Positions 40,985-48,882 of a stretch of 64,000 bases of DNA are shown here, piece by piece. The stretch comes from Streptococcus oralis (GTDB lineage Bacteria; Bacillota; Bacilli; Lactobacillales; Streptococcaceae): the NCBI RefSeq assembly GCF_004127215.1, contig NZ_QEWJ01000003.1, positions 1 to 64,000 on the forward strand. Reading direction: 5' to 3'. The notes under the pieces are model-generated. The model did no database searches and had not been told where the DNA came from. It worked only from the letters and a program-made list of their open reading frames with translations. The position numbers and the translations under genes are program-made. Position 1 is the first letter of the stretch. Each line of letters opens with the position of its first letter.

Positions 40985-41041
40985 TTGACTTTTTCTTCTG
41001 AATTAGTATAATAGTTACTATAATTTTAAAAAGAGGTTAAC
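40985..41041 (+). promoter_or_regulatory. bioY promoter with possible BirA operator
   Basis: -35 TTGACT (40985-40990), 16-base spacer, -10 TATAAT (41007-41012). TAGTTACT (41012-41019) and GTTAACAG (41036-41043) form two half-sites facing each other across 16 bases, like the BirA consensus TNGTTAAC-N15-GTTAACNA but with mismatches. They cover the start site and ribosome site, where a biotin-dependent repressor would act. The promoter is firm, the operator tentative. Confidence 0.5.
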
Positions 41042-41045
41042 AGTT

Positions 41046-41582
41046 TTGAAAAAAGCTCATATCTATGCTATCCCTGCTATCGGCGCTGCTCTCATCGCCG
41101 TTTTGGCACAAATCAGTCTCCCTATCGGTCCTGTCCCCTTCACTCTACAAAACTTTGCGATCGGTCTGATTGCTACTGTTTTTAGACCCAGAGAAGCTGT
41201 TCTATCTGTAGCTCTCTATCTCTTGCTGGGTGCCATTGGTTTACCTGTTTTTTCAGGGGGAGGAGCTGGATTTCACGTTTTAGTTGGTCCAAGTGCAGGC
41301 TATCTTTGGTTCGACCTTGTCTATGCGGGACTTACATCTTATCTCATCCATCAAAATAGTGGCTACATTCGCATTTTCCTAGCCAACCTCTTGGGTGACT
41401 CCCTCGTCTTTGTCGGAGGTATTCTCAGCCTCCACTTCCTTGCTGGGATGCCATTTGATAAGGCGCTAGCAGTTGGTGTCTTTCCCTTTATTCTCCCTGA
41501 TCTTGGTAAAATCATTGCCATTAGTTTCATTGGTCGTCCCCTACTAGAACGATTGAAAAACATCGCTTATTTCTCAAGATAA
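41046..41582 (+). CDS. bioY: Biotin transporter BioY
   Basis: A 178-residue membrane protein of the BioY family, the biotin-specific S component of ECF transporters, with about six helices and the conserved PIGPVPFTLQNFAIGL and GPSAGYLWFD segments. It can work alone or with the shared EcfAA'T energising module encoded elsewhere. The start codon is TTG behind AGAGG. No biotin synthesis genes are nearby, consistent with biotin auxotrophy. Confidence 0.93.
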   Translation: MKKAHIYAIPAIGAALIAVLAQISLPIGPVPFTLQNFAIGLIATVFRPREAVLSVALYLLLGAIGLPVFSGGGAGFHVLVGPSAGYLWFDLVYAGLTSYLIHQNSGYIRIFLANLLGDSLVFVGGILSLHFLAGMPFDKALAVGVFPFILPDLGKIIAISFIGRPLLERLKNIAYFSR

Positions 41583-41588
41583 AAAAAT

Positions 41589-41615
41589 GAGCCTGGAACA
41601 ATAGTCCCGTGGCTC
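41589..41615. terminator. Terminator between bioY and ydbC
   Basis: GAGCC (41589-41593) pairs with GGCTC (41611-41615) with A and T runs outside, between the two convergent stop codons. Confidence 0.65.
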
Positions 41616-41617
41616 TT

Positions 41618-41836
41618 TTACTGATTGCCTTTGAAGGCATCCACCATTACTTGAAATTCTTCATTTGTAAGGGTGATTCCTTTTCCCATCTTGGTATGAT
41701 CAGGGCTCCAAGTTCGAATATCAAACTTTGCTGGCGCTCCATTAAAACTAACTCGGTTTAGTTCTTTTGTCCATCCTTTTTCATTTTCAGACAAGGTCAG
41801 TAAGTGTTCTTCGATTTCAAATGTAAATTCTGCCAT
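41618..41836 (-). CDS. YdbC-family PC4-like single-stranded DNA-binding protein
   Basis: A 72-residue protein of the YdbC family, a prokaryotic relative of the eukaryotic coactivator PC4 that binds single-stranded DNA as a dimer. The family segments KGWTKELNRVSFNGAPAKFD and DIRTWSPDHTKMGKGITLTN are intact. It has an AAGGAG site and, upstream, a perfect SigX cin-box, so it should be a late competence gene. The pneumococcal counterpart is, as I recall, competence-induced but not needed for transformation. Confidence 0.85.
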   Translation of the reverse strand: MAEFTFEIEEHLLTLSENEKGWTKELNRVSFNGAPAKFDIRTWSPDHTKMGKGITLTNEEFQVMVDAFKGNQ

Positions 41837-41871
41837 TTTTAACTCCTTTTTGTGATATGCTTTCTATAGTC

Positions 41872-41879
41872 TATTCGTA
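41872..41879 (-). promoter_or_regulatory. SigX (ComX) cin-box promoter of ydbC
   Basis: TACGAATA on the minus strand, preceded by a T run, matches the streptococcal late-competence -10-like element exactly. It lies 36 bases upstream of the ydbC start. No second copy was found elsewhere in the window. Confidence 0.75.
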
Positions 41880-41940
41880 AAAATCTTGTAGTTTTTAGGA
41901 AAATTTTATATAATGTGGATAGATAAGAAGGGAGATGCCT

Positions 41941-42261
41941 ATGAGGTACACATTCAAGCAAGTCTTAGATAAGATACGAGACTTTCTCAGTGGACATGAT
42001 GAACAAGATTATTCTGAAAACGACTCCCTTATTAGCACAATTGAACAGGCAATCCAGAAAAAAACAGCTGTTCATGTCATACTCGCTGAGACAAGTTTTA
42101 CAGGTGACATTGTCAAATATGATGTCAGTCGTCAGCAGATTATTGTCAAAAATTTTACCAGAAATGTGACACGTATTATCCGAATCGCTGATATCAAAAG
42201 GCTACGTTTTGTCCCATCCACTGTCCAGAGAGCTCAAAAAAATAGATTTAAGAAAGAGTGA
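41941..42261 (+). CDS. Conserved small cytoplasmic protein (106 aa)
   Basis: Not firmly identified. It reads MRYTFKQVLDKIRDFL, an acidic linker, then a short beta-rich domain (TAVHVILAETSFTGDIVKYD, QQIIVKNF, RIIRIADIKRLRF) reminiscent of Sm-like or YolD-like folds. The second ATG (41941) is chosen because GGGAG lies six bases before it; the first ATG (41935) overlaps that site. Its last codons fall in the hairpin shared with the convergent ATP-cone gene. Confidence 0.65.
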   Translation: MRYTFKQVLDKIRDFLSGHDEQDYSENDSLISTIEQAIQKKTAVHVILAETSFTGDIVKYDVSRQQIIVKNFTRNVTRIIRIADIKRLRFVPSTVQRAQKNRFKKE

Positions 42262-42286
42262 GATGTTCATGCATCCCACTCTTTTC
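42253..42286. terminator. Bidirectional terminator
   Basis: AAAGAGTGAGATG pairs with CATCCCACTCTTT with one mismatch. It ends both the 106-aa gene and the convergent ATP-cone gene. Confidence 0.7.
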
Positions 42287-42287
42287 C

Positions 42288-42626
42288 TTAACGGATTTGT
42301 TCAAAATGAAGGTGAACTGCGATGTGGTCACCGTACCCACTTCTCTCCAAATCACGTTGCAAGCGATAAGAGATATAGTGCTCTGCAATGGTGATGTAAC
42401 CTGCTCCTAGTAAACGATTTTCAACCATTGATTGGATCATACTGATAGTCGCACGTTCTACTTTTGCTTCTTCCAAGTCCAAGACTACTTTTTTAGTGAC
42501 TTGAGCTAGGTTTTGACGTAGGTCATCAGTCAAAACATAAACTGTCTGCGCTGCTTTTAGGACAGCTTGGTAAATTTTATCTGGATCAAAGTCGGCAACT
42601 TCTCCGTTACGTTTGATTACTTGCAT
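42288..42626 (-). CDS. Stand-alone ATP-cone domain protein
   Basis: A 112-residue protein consisting almost only of an ATP-cone (KRNGEVADFDPDKIYQAVLKA), the nucleotide-sensing module usually fused to ribonucleotide reductases or NrdR. It lacks the NrdR zinc ribbon, so it is not NrdR. The start giving MQVIKRNGEV has AAAGGAG upstream; the longer frame overlaps trmD. It is transcribed after rimM and trmD with an 11-base gap. Function unknown; nucleotide-dependent regulation is inferred from the domain. Confidence 0.8.
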   Translation of the reverse strand: MQVIKRNGEVADFDPDKIYQAVLKAAQTVYVLTDDLRQNLAQVTKKVVLDLEEAKVERATISMIQSMVENRLLGAGYITIAEHYISYRLQRDLERSGYGDHIAVHLHFEQIR

Positions 42627-42637
42627 AGGTTTCTCCT

Positions 42638-43360
42638 TTATTCTTTGTTTTCTTTGATTTCTGCCAGCATTTTTTCTTCTTCTACTGTCAGTTGATAGTT
42701 TTCTAGCAAATCCGGTCTGCGCTCGTAGGTTTTCTTTAGACTTTCGTAAAGTCGCCACTGGCGAATCTTTTCATGGTGGCCACTCATGAGCACATCTGGC
42801 ACCACCATGCCTCGATAGTCATAAGGGCGTGTATATTGGGGATATTCGAGGAGTCCTGAAGAAAAACTATCGTCTTGGTGACTAGACTCCTTGCCAATCA
42901 CTTCTGGAATCAAGCGAACCGTAGCATCAATCATGGTCATGGCTGCTAATTCACCACCAGTCAAGACATAATCTCCTAGGGAAATTTCATCGGTTACCAA
43001 GGTCTTGATGCGCTCGTCATACCCTTCGTAGTGACCGCAGATAAAGATCAGTTCCTCTTCTTTGGCCAAATCTTCAGCGTAGGCTTGATTGAACTGTTTC
43101 CCAGCAGGATCGAGAAGAATGACACGGGGATTTTTCTTTTCAATGGCATCAAAAGCATCGAAAATAGGTTGGGCACGGAGCAACATTCCCTGACCGCCTC
43201 CGTAAGGCTCATCGTCAACATGACGGGCCTTTTCAGCATATTCACGAAAATTATGATACTGGATATCCAAGAGCCCTTTTTCTCGAGCCTTTCCAACGAT
43301 TGAGTGCTCCAGCGGAGAAAACATCTCAGGAAAGAGGGTCAAAATATCAATCTTCATCAT
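42638..43360 (-). CDS. trmD: tRNA (guanine37-N1)-methyltransferase
   Basis: A 240-residue SPOUT-class knotted methyltransferase that makes m1G37 and prevents +1 frameshifting. The knot motifs are [14 protein letters not shown] and [15 protein letters not shown]. Its start overlaps the rimM stop by 14 bases. Usual partner of rimM in streptococci. Confidence 0.96.
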   Translation of the reverse strand: MMKIDILTLFPEMFSPLEHSIVGKAREKGLLDIQYHNFREYAEKARHVDDEPYGGGQGMLLRAQPIFDAFDAIEKKNPRVILLDPAGKQFNQAYAEDLAKEEELIFICGHYEGYDERIKTLVTDEISLGDYVLTGGELAAMTMIDATVRLIPEVIGKESSHQDDSFSSGLLEYPQYTRPYDYRGMVVPDVLMSGHHEKIRQWRLYESLKKTYERRPDLLENYQLTVEEEKMLAEIKENKE

Positions 43361-43865
43361 CTAGTCCTTCTAAGATTTCCACATCGACCCGTTTATTTGG
43401 AATGTCAACATTGAGAACTACTGGCGGAATGTAAGGTAAAAGCAAATCACGCTTGCCTTTTCGCTTGACCACCCAGACATCATTGGCACCCGGTTGTAGA
43501 ATCTCCTTGATAGTTCCAATTAAGTTGTCTCCCTCGTAAACTTCCAAACCAATAATCTCGTGATAGTAGAATTCTCCATCATCTAAATCGTTCAAATCTT
43601 CCTCAGCGACCTTGAGACTGTACCCCTTGTATTTTTCAATCGCATTGATATGGTACATGTCTTTGAATTTGATAATGTCAAAATTCTTATGCTTACGGTG
43701 GCTAGCGATGGTCACTGTTTGGATAAACTGATCTTTTTCATCAAATAAAGCCAGCTCTGCCCCTTTTTTAAAGCGTTCCTCAGCAAAATCCGTCACAGAC
43801 AAGACTCTCATCTCACCCTGTAGACCCTGCGTATTGACGATTTTTCCAACATTAAAGTAGTTCAT
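43347..43865 (-). CDS. rimM: Ribosome maturation factor RimM
   Basis: A 172-residue protein with the RimM N-terminal beta-barrel ([19 protein letters not shown]) and a C-terminal PRC barrel ([20 protein letters not shown]...GANDVWVVK). Acts in 30S head assembly. Good GGAG site. First gene of rimM-trmD-ATP-cone. Confidence 0.95.
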   Translation of the reverse strand: MNYFNVGKIVNTQGLQGEMRVLSVTDFAEERFKKGAELALFDEKDQFIQTVTIASHRKHKNFDIIKFKDMYHINAIEKYKGYSLKVAEEDLNDLDDGEFYYHEIIGLEVYEGDNLIGTIKEILQPGANDVWVVKRKGKRDLLLPYIPPVVLNVDIPNKRVDVEILEGLDDED

Positions 43866-43940
43866 CTTGTCTCCTGTATCTATTTCTATCCTTTATTTTA
43901 TCACGTTCCAAGAATTTTCACAAGTTGGATAGATACTATC

Positions 43941-44798
43941 TTACGGGCCTACTACTTCTTCAAAAAATTCACCAATAAGTTGATTAAACTCTTCAGGATG
44001 GTCATTCATAGGTTGGTGTTTGCTATCTGAAATCGTTACTTGACGCGCATTGGGATTTAGAGCAATGATACCATCATAGATCTTCTTTAGGTGTTTAGGA
44101 AAATCGTTTTCACCTCTTACTAATAGCATAGGAGGATTTCCATGATAGCCGTCTATCTCATGGACAGTCAAAAAACCTGTGATACCAAGGTTCAAAAAAA
44201 CATCTCGTCCAGTTTCTATAATGGCCGTCTTGACTAATTCTCTTGTGATAGGATTATCTGTACACATCTTTGAGTTCTTATCTGCAATCACCTTCCAAGG
44301 AATCGTTTTATACATAAGAGAAGAATATTTTATGCGATTTCTCTCTTTATCTGATAGGTAACGATGCTGTCCCCAACTATCTACCATGACCAAGGCTAGA
44401 ACTCGTTCTGGATGACGATAGGTGTACTCTTGAAGTGGATTTCCTCCCCAAGAATGTCCGACCAATATCACCTCATCTAGCTGAAAATAGGACAAAATAG
44501 CATCTACATCTTGAACAGCACCTTCTAAGTCAGGTAGGCCAACTTTCATAGGTGATTCACCCTGCCCTCTAACATTCACAAAGTAGAGGTCAAATCCTTC
44601 AAAGGCATCATACTGATGGGCCCACATCTGACTACGACCACAAGCTCCATGATAAAAAATAATATGTCCTTTACTTGAGCATCCAGGACGATGATAAACA
44701 ACCAAATCACAATCTAATACTGGTATAATGTGACGTACCAAAGTCTCGGTTTTTCTGTTATAAAAAGCAATAGCTTCAGCTATATCATTTTGCTTCAT
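43941..44798 (-). CDS. Alpha/beta hydrolase
   Basis: A 285-residue alpha/beta-hydrolase fold protein. The nucleophile elbow is GHSWGG (about residue 125), oxyanion region FYHGACGRSQMW near residue 50, and the catalytic His lies in DSKHQPMNDHPEEF near the end. No signal peptide, so cytoplasmic. Substrate unknown; could be an esterase, lipase-like or haloperoxidase-like enzyme. Own GAGGAG site; monocistronic. Confidence 0.8.
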   Translation of the reverse strand: MKQNDIAEAIAFYNRKTETLVRHIIPVLDCDLVVYHRPGCSSKGHIIFYHGACGRSQMWAHQYDAFEGFDLYFVNVRGQGESPMKVGLPDLEGAVQDVDAILSYFQLDEVILVGHSWGGNPLQEYTYRHPERVLALVMVDSWGQHRYLSDKERNRIKYSSLMYKTIPWKVIADKNSKMCTDNPITRELVKTAIIETGRDVFLNLGITGFLTVHEIDGYHGNPPMLLVRGENDFPKHLKKIYDGIIALNPNARQVTISDSKHQPMNDHPEEFNQLIGEFFEEVVGP

Positions 44799-44927
44799 TT
44801 CTACACTCTCTCCTCTTTATCCTAGTATCATTCTTTTATCTATTTTATCATGCTATATTAAAATCATCGTTCTCTAAACTTTGTTTCATTAAAAATTTTG
44901 AATTTTCTGCATCATCTAGATAAAGAA

Positions 44928-44951
44928 AAAGACTGCTAAGCAATCTTTACT
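44928..44951 (-). terminator. Terminator after the EamA relic
   Basis: AAAGACTGCT pairs with AGCAATCTTT (one G-T pair), followed by T-rich sequence on the minus strand; it overlaps the stop of the relic. Confidence 0.55.
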
Positions 44952-45189
44952 TTTTTCTCATCAGGTTCATGCCTAAAATTCCAGCAATTATCAAAGTTGC
45001 TACGATCACATGGTAGCTATAAATTGGTTCGTGGAGGATAAGAGCTCCAGCTAGAATGGTCAAAACTGTCCCAAGATTACCAAAGACACTGACAGTTGAT
45101 GCTCCGAGGCGAACAATAGCATAGATAGAGAGACTACCAGTCACGATAGAGATTGCTGGTAATGTTCGAGTAAATAATCTTGTAATTGC
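44947..45189 (-). pseudogene. C-terminal relic of an EamA-family transporter
   Basis: About 80 codons remain, encoding the last three membrane helices of a DMT/EamA exporter (LGASTVSVFGNLGTVLTILA, then ALILHEPIYSYHVIVATLII and the end GMNLMRKK). The usual ten-helix protein has about 300 residues, so most of the gene is gone. Its 5' edge joins a piece of another gene (45141-45209). Confidence 0.75.
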
Positions 45190-45209
45190 CTAAACGTTAA
45201 ATCTTTCAT
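45141..45209 (-). pseudogene. N-terminal relic of a MazG-like pyrophosphohydrolase
   Basis: An ATG behind a good GGAGAG site encodes MKDLTFRQLQDYLLEHYQQS and two more residues before a stop. The sequence resembles the start of small MazG-like nucleotide pyrophosphohydrolases. It overlaps the EamA relic in another frame, so a deletion fused the first gene's start to the second gene's end out of frame. Identification from so few residues is tentative. Confidence 0.4.
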
Positions 45210-45230
45210 CTTCTGCTCTCCACAAAAAAA

Positions 45231-45246
45231 CGAGACATCTGTCCCG
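45231..45246 (-). terminator. Terminator after khpA
   Basis: CGAGACA / TGTCCCG stem with A and T runs, ending five bases before the khpA stop on the minus strand, so the stem starts right behind the gene. Confidence 0.7.
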
Positions 45247-45250
45247 CTTT

Positions 45251-45490
45251 TTATTTTTCATCGATAACGATTCTTACTTTTTTGTCTTCAGTTGGGACAG
45301 AGTAGACAATCGTTCTTATCGCTGAGATAGTGCGACCCTTACGACCTATAACACGACCAACATCGCTCTGGTCAAGATCCAAGTGATACTCCAAAAACTC
45401 TGGTGTGTCTTCAATCTTGATAGTTAAGGCATCAGGTTGTGAAATCAAAGGTTTCACAATCGCAATAATGAGATTTTCAATCGTATCCAT
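45251..45490 (-). CDS. khpA: KH-domain RNA-binding protein KhpA
   Basis: A 79-residue single KH domain with the GxxG loop GRKG in [20 protein letters not shown]. In pneumococci KhpA acts with KhpB/EloR on RNAs that control cell elongation and division. Follows rpsP by 19 bases, the standard arrangement. Confidence 0.92.
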   Translation of the reverse strand: MDTIENLIIAIVKPLISQPDALTIKIEDTPEFLEYHLDLDQSDVGRVIGRKGRTISAIRTIVYSVPTEDKKVRIVIDEK

Positions 45491-45509
45491 CTGTCAACCT
45501 ACTTTAGAA

Positions 45510-45782
45510 TTATTTAGAGAATTTAGAATCGTGGAATTTTTTCAATACGCCTTCTTTTGAAAGGATGTTGCGAACTGTATCTGAAGGTTGAGCTCCATCA
45601 GCCAACCATGCAAGAACGCGGTCTTCTTTCAAAGTTACTTGGTTTTCAGCAACAAGTGGGTTGTAAGTTCCAACTGTTTCGATGAAACGTCCGTCACGTG
45701 GTGAACGTGAGTCTGCTACGTTGATACGGTAGAAAGGTTTTTTCTTAGAACCCATACGAGTCAAACGGATTTTAACTGCCAT
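45510..45782 (-). CDS. rpsP: 30S ribosomal protein S16
   Basis: A 90-residue basic S16 ([20 protein letters not shown]). Normal length; AAAGAGAT ribosome site. Codon use is that of a highly expressed gene. Cotranscribed with khpA. Confidence 0.97.
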   Translation of the reverse strand: MAVKIRLTRMGSKKKPFYRINVADSRSPRDGRFIETVGTYNPLVAENQVTLKEDRVLAWLADGAQPSDTVRNILSKEGVLKKFHDSKFSK

Positions 45783-45940
45783 TTTTAATATCTCTTTTCT
45801 TTTATTTTTTATTTCGGTGAAATAGCTAAGCTATTTAGCACATTTTCTATTATAGCAGATTTCTGACAGGTGTCAAGAAAAAAACTTGACAGAATTTTAA
45901 TTTTTTTACTACTAGAAATTTTTAGTAAAATCATTAACAT

Positions 45941-45969
45941 TTGAAATCACCTCTCTTTTAGGGTACAAT
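45941..45969 (+). promoter_or_regulatory. Promoter of slrA
   Basis: -35 TTGAAA (45941-45946), 17-base spacer, -10 TACAAT (45964-45969), 30 bases before the ATG. Confidence 0.65.
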
Positions 45970-45998
45970 GGTAGAAATGAATTTTTGAGAGGAAAACA

Positions 45999-46802
45999 AT
46001 GAAAAAACTAGCAACCCTTCTTTTACTATCAACTGTTGCCCTTGCTGGATGTACTAGTATCCAACGTGGTCTCCGTGGTGATGACTATGTCGACTCTAGT
46101 ATCTCAGCTGAAGAAAGCTCAAAAGCAGCTGCTCAGGCTGCCAAAGATTTGAAAGACGCTTTAACAAATGAAAATGCCAACTTCCCTCAACTTTCTAAAG
46201 AAGTTGCCGAAGATGAATCGGAGGTCATTTTACACACAAATCAAGGCGATGTACGCATCAAACTTTTTCCAGAACTAGCACCTCTAGCAGTTGAAAACTT
46301 CCTTACTCACGCTAAGGAAGGCTACTATAACGGTATCACCTTCCACCGTGTCATCGATGGTTTTATGGTCCAAACTGGAGATCCTAAGGGAGATGGTACA
46401 GGGGGCCAATCCATCTGGCATGATAAGGAGAAAACAAAAGATAAGGGAACTGGTTTCAAAAATGAAATCTCTCCTTACCTATACAATATCCGAGGTGCAC
46501 TTGCTATGGCTAACACTGGTCAACCAAACACCAACGGTAGCCAATTCTTCATTAATCAAAACTCAACAGATATTTCTGCTAAACTCCCTGCTAGCAAGTA
46601 TCCAAAGAAAATCATCGAAGCTTATAAAGAAGGCGGAAATCCAAGTCTAGACGGCAAACATCCCGTCTTTGGTCAAGTCATTGATGGCATGGATGTTGTC
46701 GACAAGATTGCCAAGGCTGAAAAAGATGAAAAAGATAAACCAACTACTGCTATCACCATTGACAGTATCGAAGTGGTCAAGGACTACGACTTTAAATCCT
46801 AA
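45999..46802 (+). CDS. slrA: Cyclophilin-type peptidyl-prolyl isomerase lipoprotein
   Basis: A 267-residue surface lipoprotein. The signal peptide ends in LAGC with Cys18 as the lipidated residue. After a short linker a cyclophilin domain follows (about residues 70-262) with the family core GYYNGITFHRVIDGFMVQTGD and AMANTGQPNTNGSQFFI; the catalytic Arg of FHRV and the Phe and Gln of SQFFI are present. The pneumococcal protein of this kind, SlrA, aids colonisation. It should fold secreted proteins outside the membrane. Confidence 0.92.
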   Translation: MKKLATLLLLSTVALAGCTSIQRGLRGDDYVDSSISAEESSKAAAQAAKDLKDALTNENANFPQLSKEVAEDESEVILHTNQGDVRIKLFPELAPLAVENFLTHAKEGYYNGITFHRVIDGFMVQTGDPKGDGTGGQSIWHDKEKTKDKGTGFKNEISPYLYNIRGALAMANTGQPNTNGSQFFINQNSTDISAKLPASKYPKKIIEAYKEGGNPSLDGKHPVFGQVIDGMDVVDKIAKAEKDEKDKPTTAITIDSIEVVKDYDFKS

Positions 46803-46812
46803 ATAACCTAAA

Positions 46813-46843
46813 AAATACAGTATCCGCATTCGATACTGTATTT
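46813..46843. terminator. Bidirectional terminator between slrA and the ABC-F gene
   Basis: Perfect 12-base stem AAATACAGTATC / GATACTGTATTT between convergent genes. Confidence 0.85.
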
Positions 46844-46858
46844 CTTTTTCCCTCATTT

Positions 46859-48400
46859 TTAAGTTAGCTTATTAAAGTCCCAGATTTGGTCCATCCAGCC
46901 TTCATAAAAGTCTGGTTCGTGGCAAACCATAAGAATGCTTCCTTTGTATTCTTTAAGCGCCCGTTTAAGTTCTTCCTTAGCATCCACATCTAGGTGGTTG
47001 GTCGGCTCGTCCAGCACTAAAACATTGTTTTCACGATTCATCAAGAGACAGAAACGAACCTTGGCTTGTTCTCCACCTGACAAGACCTGAATTTGGCTTT
47101 CGATGTGCTTGGTTGTCAAACCACAACGAGCAAGGGCTGCACGGACTTCTGCTTGGTTAAGGGCAGGAAAGGCATTCCAGACAGCCTCTAGTGGTGTTTG
47201 ACGATTTCCACCTTCTACTTCCTGTTCAAAGTAGCCAAGTTCTAGGTAATCACCGCGTTCAACTTCCCCAGCGATTGGTGGGATAATGCCCAAGAGAGAC
47301 TTCAAGAGAGTTGTTTTCCCGATACCATTTGCCCCAATAATGGCAACCTTTTGATTGCGTTCAAAGGTGAGGTTTAAAGGCTTGGTAAGGGGACGGTCAT
47401 AACCAATCTGCAAGTCCTTGGCTTGGAAGATAAAGCGCCCTGGCGTACGAGCTGGTTTGAAATCAAAGGATGGTTTTGGCTTCTCGCTTTGAAGTTCAAT
47501 GATGTCCATCTTGTCCAATTTCTTCTGACGAGACATGGCCATGTTTCGTGTTGCAACACGGGCTTTATTTCGTGCAACAAAGTCCTTAAGGTCTGCAATC
47601 TCTTTCTGTTGGCGTTCGTAGGCTGCCTCTAACTGAGATTTCTTCATAGCATAGACTTCTTGGAACTGGTAATAGTCTCCAGAATAGCGAGTTAGCTGTT
47701 GGTTCTCCACATGGTAGACAATATTGATCACGTCGTTGAGGAAAGGAATATCGTGCGAAATAAGGACAAAGGCATTCTCATAGTTTTGGAGATAGCGTTT
47801 GAGCCAGTCAATATGCTCAGCATCCAAGTAGTTGGTTGGTTCGTCCAGTAACAAGATATCTGGCTTTTCAAGGAGGAGTTTAGCCAAGAGTACCTTGGTT
47901 CTTTGTCCACCTGACAAGGAGGTTACATCCGTATCCATACCATAGTCCATGACACCGAGGGCACGAGCTACTTCATCAATCCTGGCATCTAAAGTATAGA
48001 AATCACGACTCTCCAAACGATCTTGGAGTTCGCCAACTTCTTCCATCAGCGCTTCGATATCTGCTCCCTCTTCAGCCATCTCCATATAAAGATCATTGAT
48101 ACGAGTTTCTGCTTTAAAAAGCTCATCAAAGGCTGTACGGAGAACATCACGCACAGTTTGGCCTTCTTTTAGCACAGCGTGCTGGTCTAGATAGCCAGCG
48201 GTCACATACTTAGACCACTCAACCTTGCCTTCATCTGGTAGCATTTTACCAGTCACGATACTCATAAAGGTTGATTTTCCTTCACCGTTAGCTCCGACTA
48301 AACCGATATGTTCTCCCTTGAGGAGGCGGAAAGAAACGTCTTCAAAAATTGCACGGTCGCCAAAACCGTGACTCAGATTTTTAACTTCTAAGATACTCAT
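46859..48400 (-). CDS. ABC-F family ATPase (translation factor / ribosome protection type)
   Basis: A 513-residue soluble protein with two ABC domains (GANGEGKSTF near residue 37 and GANGIGKTTL near 354, signatures LSGGQRTK and LSGGEQAK) and no membrane part. A charged linker of about 80 residues between them, rich in K, R and E, is the ABC-F P-site-tRNA interaction motif. It resembles YbiT-type members. Probably acts on stalled ribosomes; no evidence of drug resistance. Last gene of the yutD-rlmN-vanZ unit, one base after vanZ. Confidence 0.88.
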   Translation of the reverse strand: MSILEVKNLSHGFGDRAIFEDVSFRLLKGEHIGLVGANGEGKSTFMSIVTGKMLPDEGKVEWSKYVTAGYLDQHAVLKEGQTVRDVLRTAFDELFKAETRINDLYMEMAEEGADIEALMEEVGELQDRLESRDFYTLDARIDEVARALGVMDYGMDTDVTSLSGGQRTKVLLAKLLLEKPDILLLDEPTNYLDAEHIDWLKRYLQNYENAFVLISHDIPFLNDVINIVYHVENQQLTRYSGDYYQFQEVYAMKKSQLEAAYERQQKEIADLKDFVARNKARVATRNMAMSRQKKLDKMDIIELQSEKPKPSFDFKPARTPGRFIFQAKDLQIGYDRPLTKPLNLTFERNQKVAIIGANGIGKTTLLKSLLGIIPPIAGEVERGDYLELGYFEQEVEGGNRQTPLEAVWNAFPALNQAEVRAALARCGLTTKHIESQIQVLSGGEQAKVRFCLLMNRENNVLVLDEPTNHLDVDAKEELKRALKEYKGSILMVCHEPDFYEGWMDQIWDFNKLT

Positions 48401-48401
48401 T

Positions 48402-48881
48402 CTAATTCCTTATCTTGTTTTTATGTAGTAGTTTATAGAGGAGCCAAGCTAGGTAACCACCTAAAGTATTGGTCCACAAATCATCAATCTCAAATACCCG
48501 ATTAAAATCAAAGAAAAAGTCTAAGACCAGTTGTGTGCACTCGATTCCCAAGCTCAGTATAAAACTGAGAAGAAGAACCTTTTTAGTTTTTCTTAGAGAG
48601 GGCAAGAGATAGAGAAGTTGGAAAATCAGAGGGAAGAGCAAGAAGACATTCAAAATGTTCTGCAAAAAGATCCAAATGACTTGTCCCAAACTAGTCACTT
48701 CACCCAGTTTCCAAAGGGAGTTTAAGGGAGTTAAAAGAAAAACCAGGCGTCCAAAAGTTTGAATACCTGGAGTTTCCACTCCTGTAGGAAGTTGAGGTTG
48801 GGGAGTAAAACAAAAACAGACAATGCAAAGACTGTAAATAGCCACTCCCAATCTTAAGATTAATTCTCTTTTTCTAGTCAT
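48402..48881 (-). CDS. VanZ-like membrane protein
   Basis: A 159-residue VanZ domain with about four membrane helices. Conserved features are FCFTPQPQLP after helix 1, the polar LGIECTQLVLDFFFDFNRVFEIDDLWTNTLGGYLA segment and the final helix. VanZ in resistance operons gives low-level teicoplanin resistance; chromosomal members have unknown roles. Starts one base before rlmN ends in frame spacing and has no strong ribosome site, so it depends on coupling. Confidence 0.85.
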   Translation of the reverse strand: MTRKRELILRLGVAIYSLCIVCFCFTPQPQLPTGVETPGIQTFGRLVFLLTPLNSLWKLGEVTSLGQVIWIFLQNILNVFLLFPLIFQLLYLLPSLRKTKKVLLLSFILSLGIECTQLVLDFFFDFNRVFEIDDLWTNTLGGYLAWLLYKLLHKNKIRN

Positions 48882-48882
48882 T

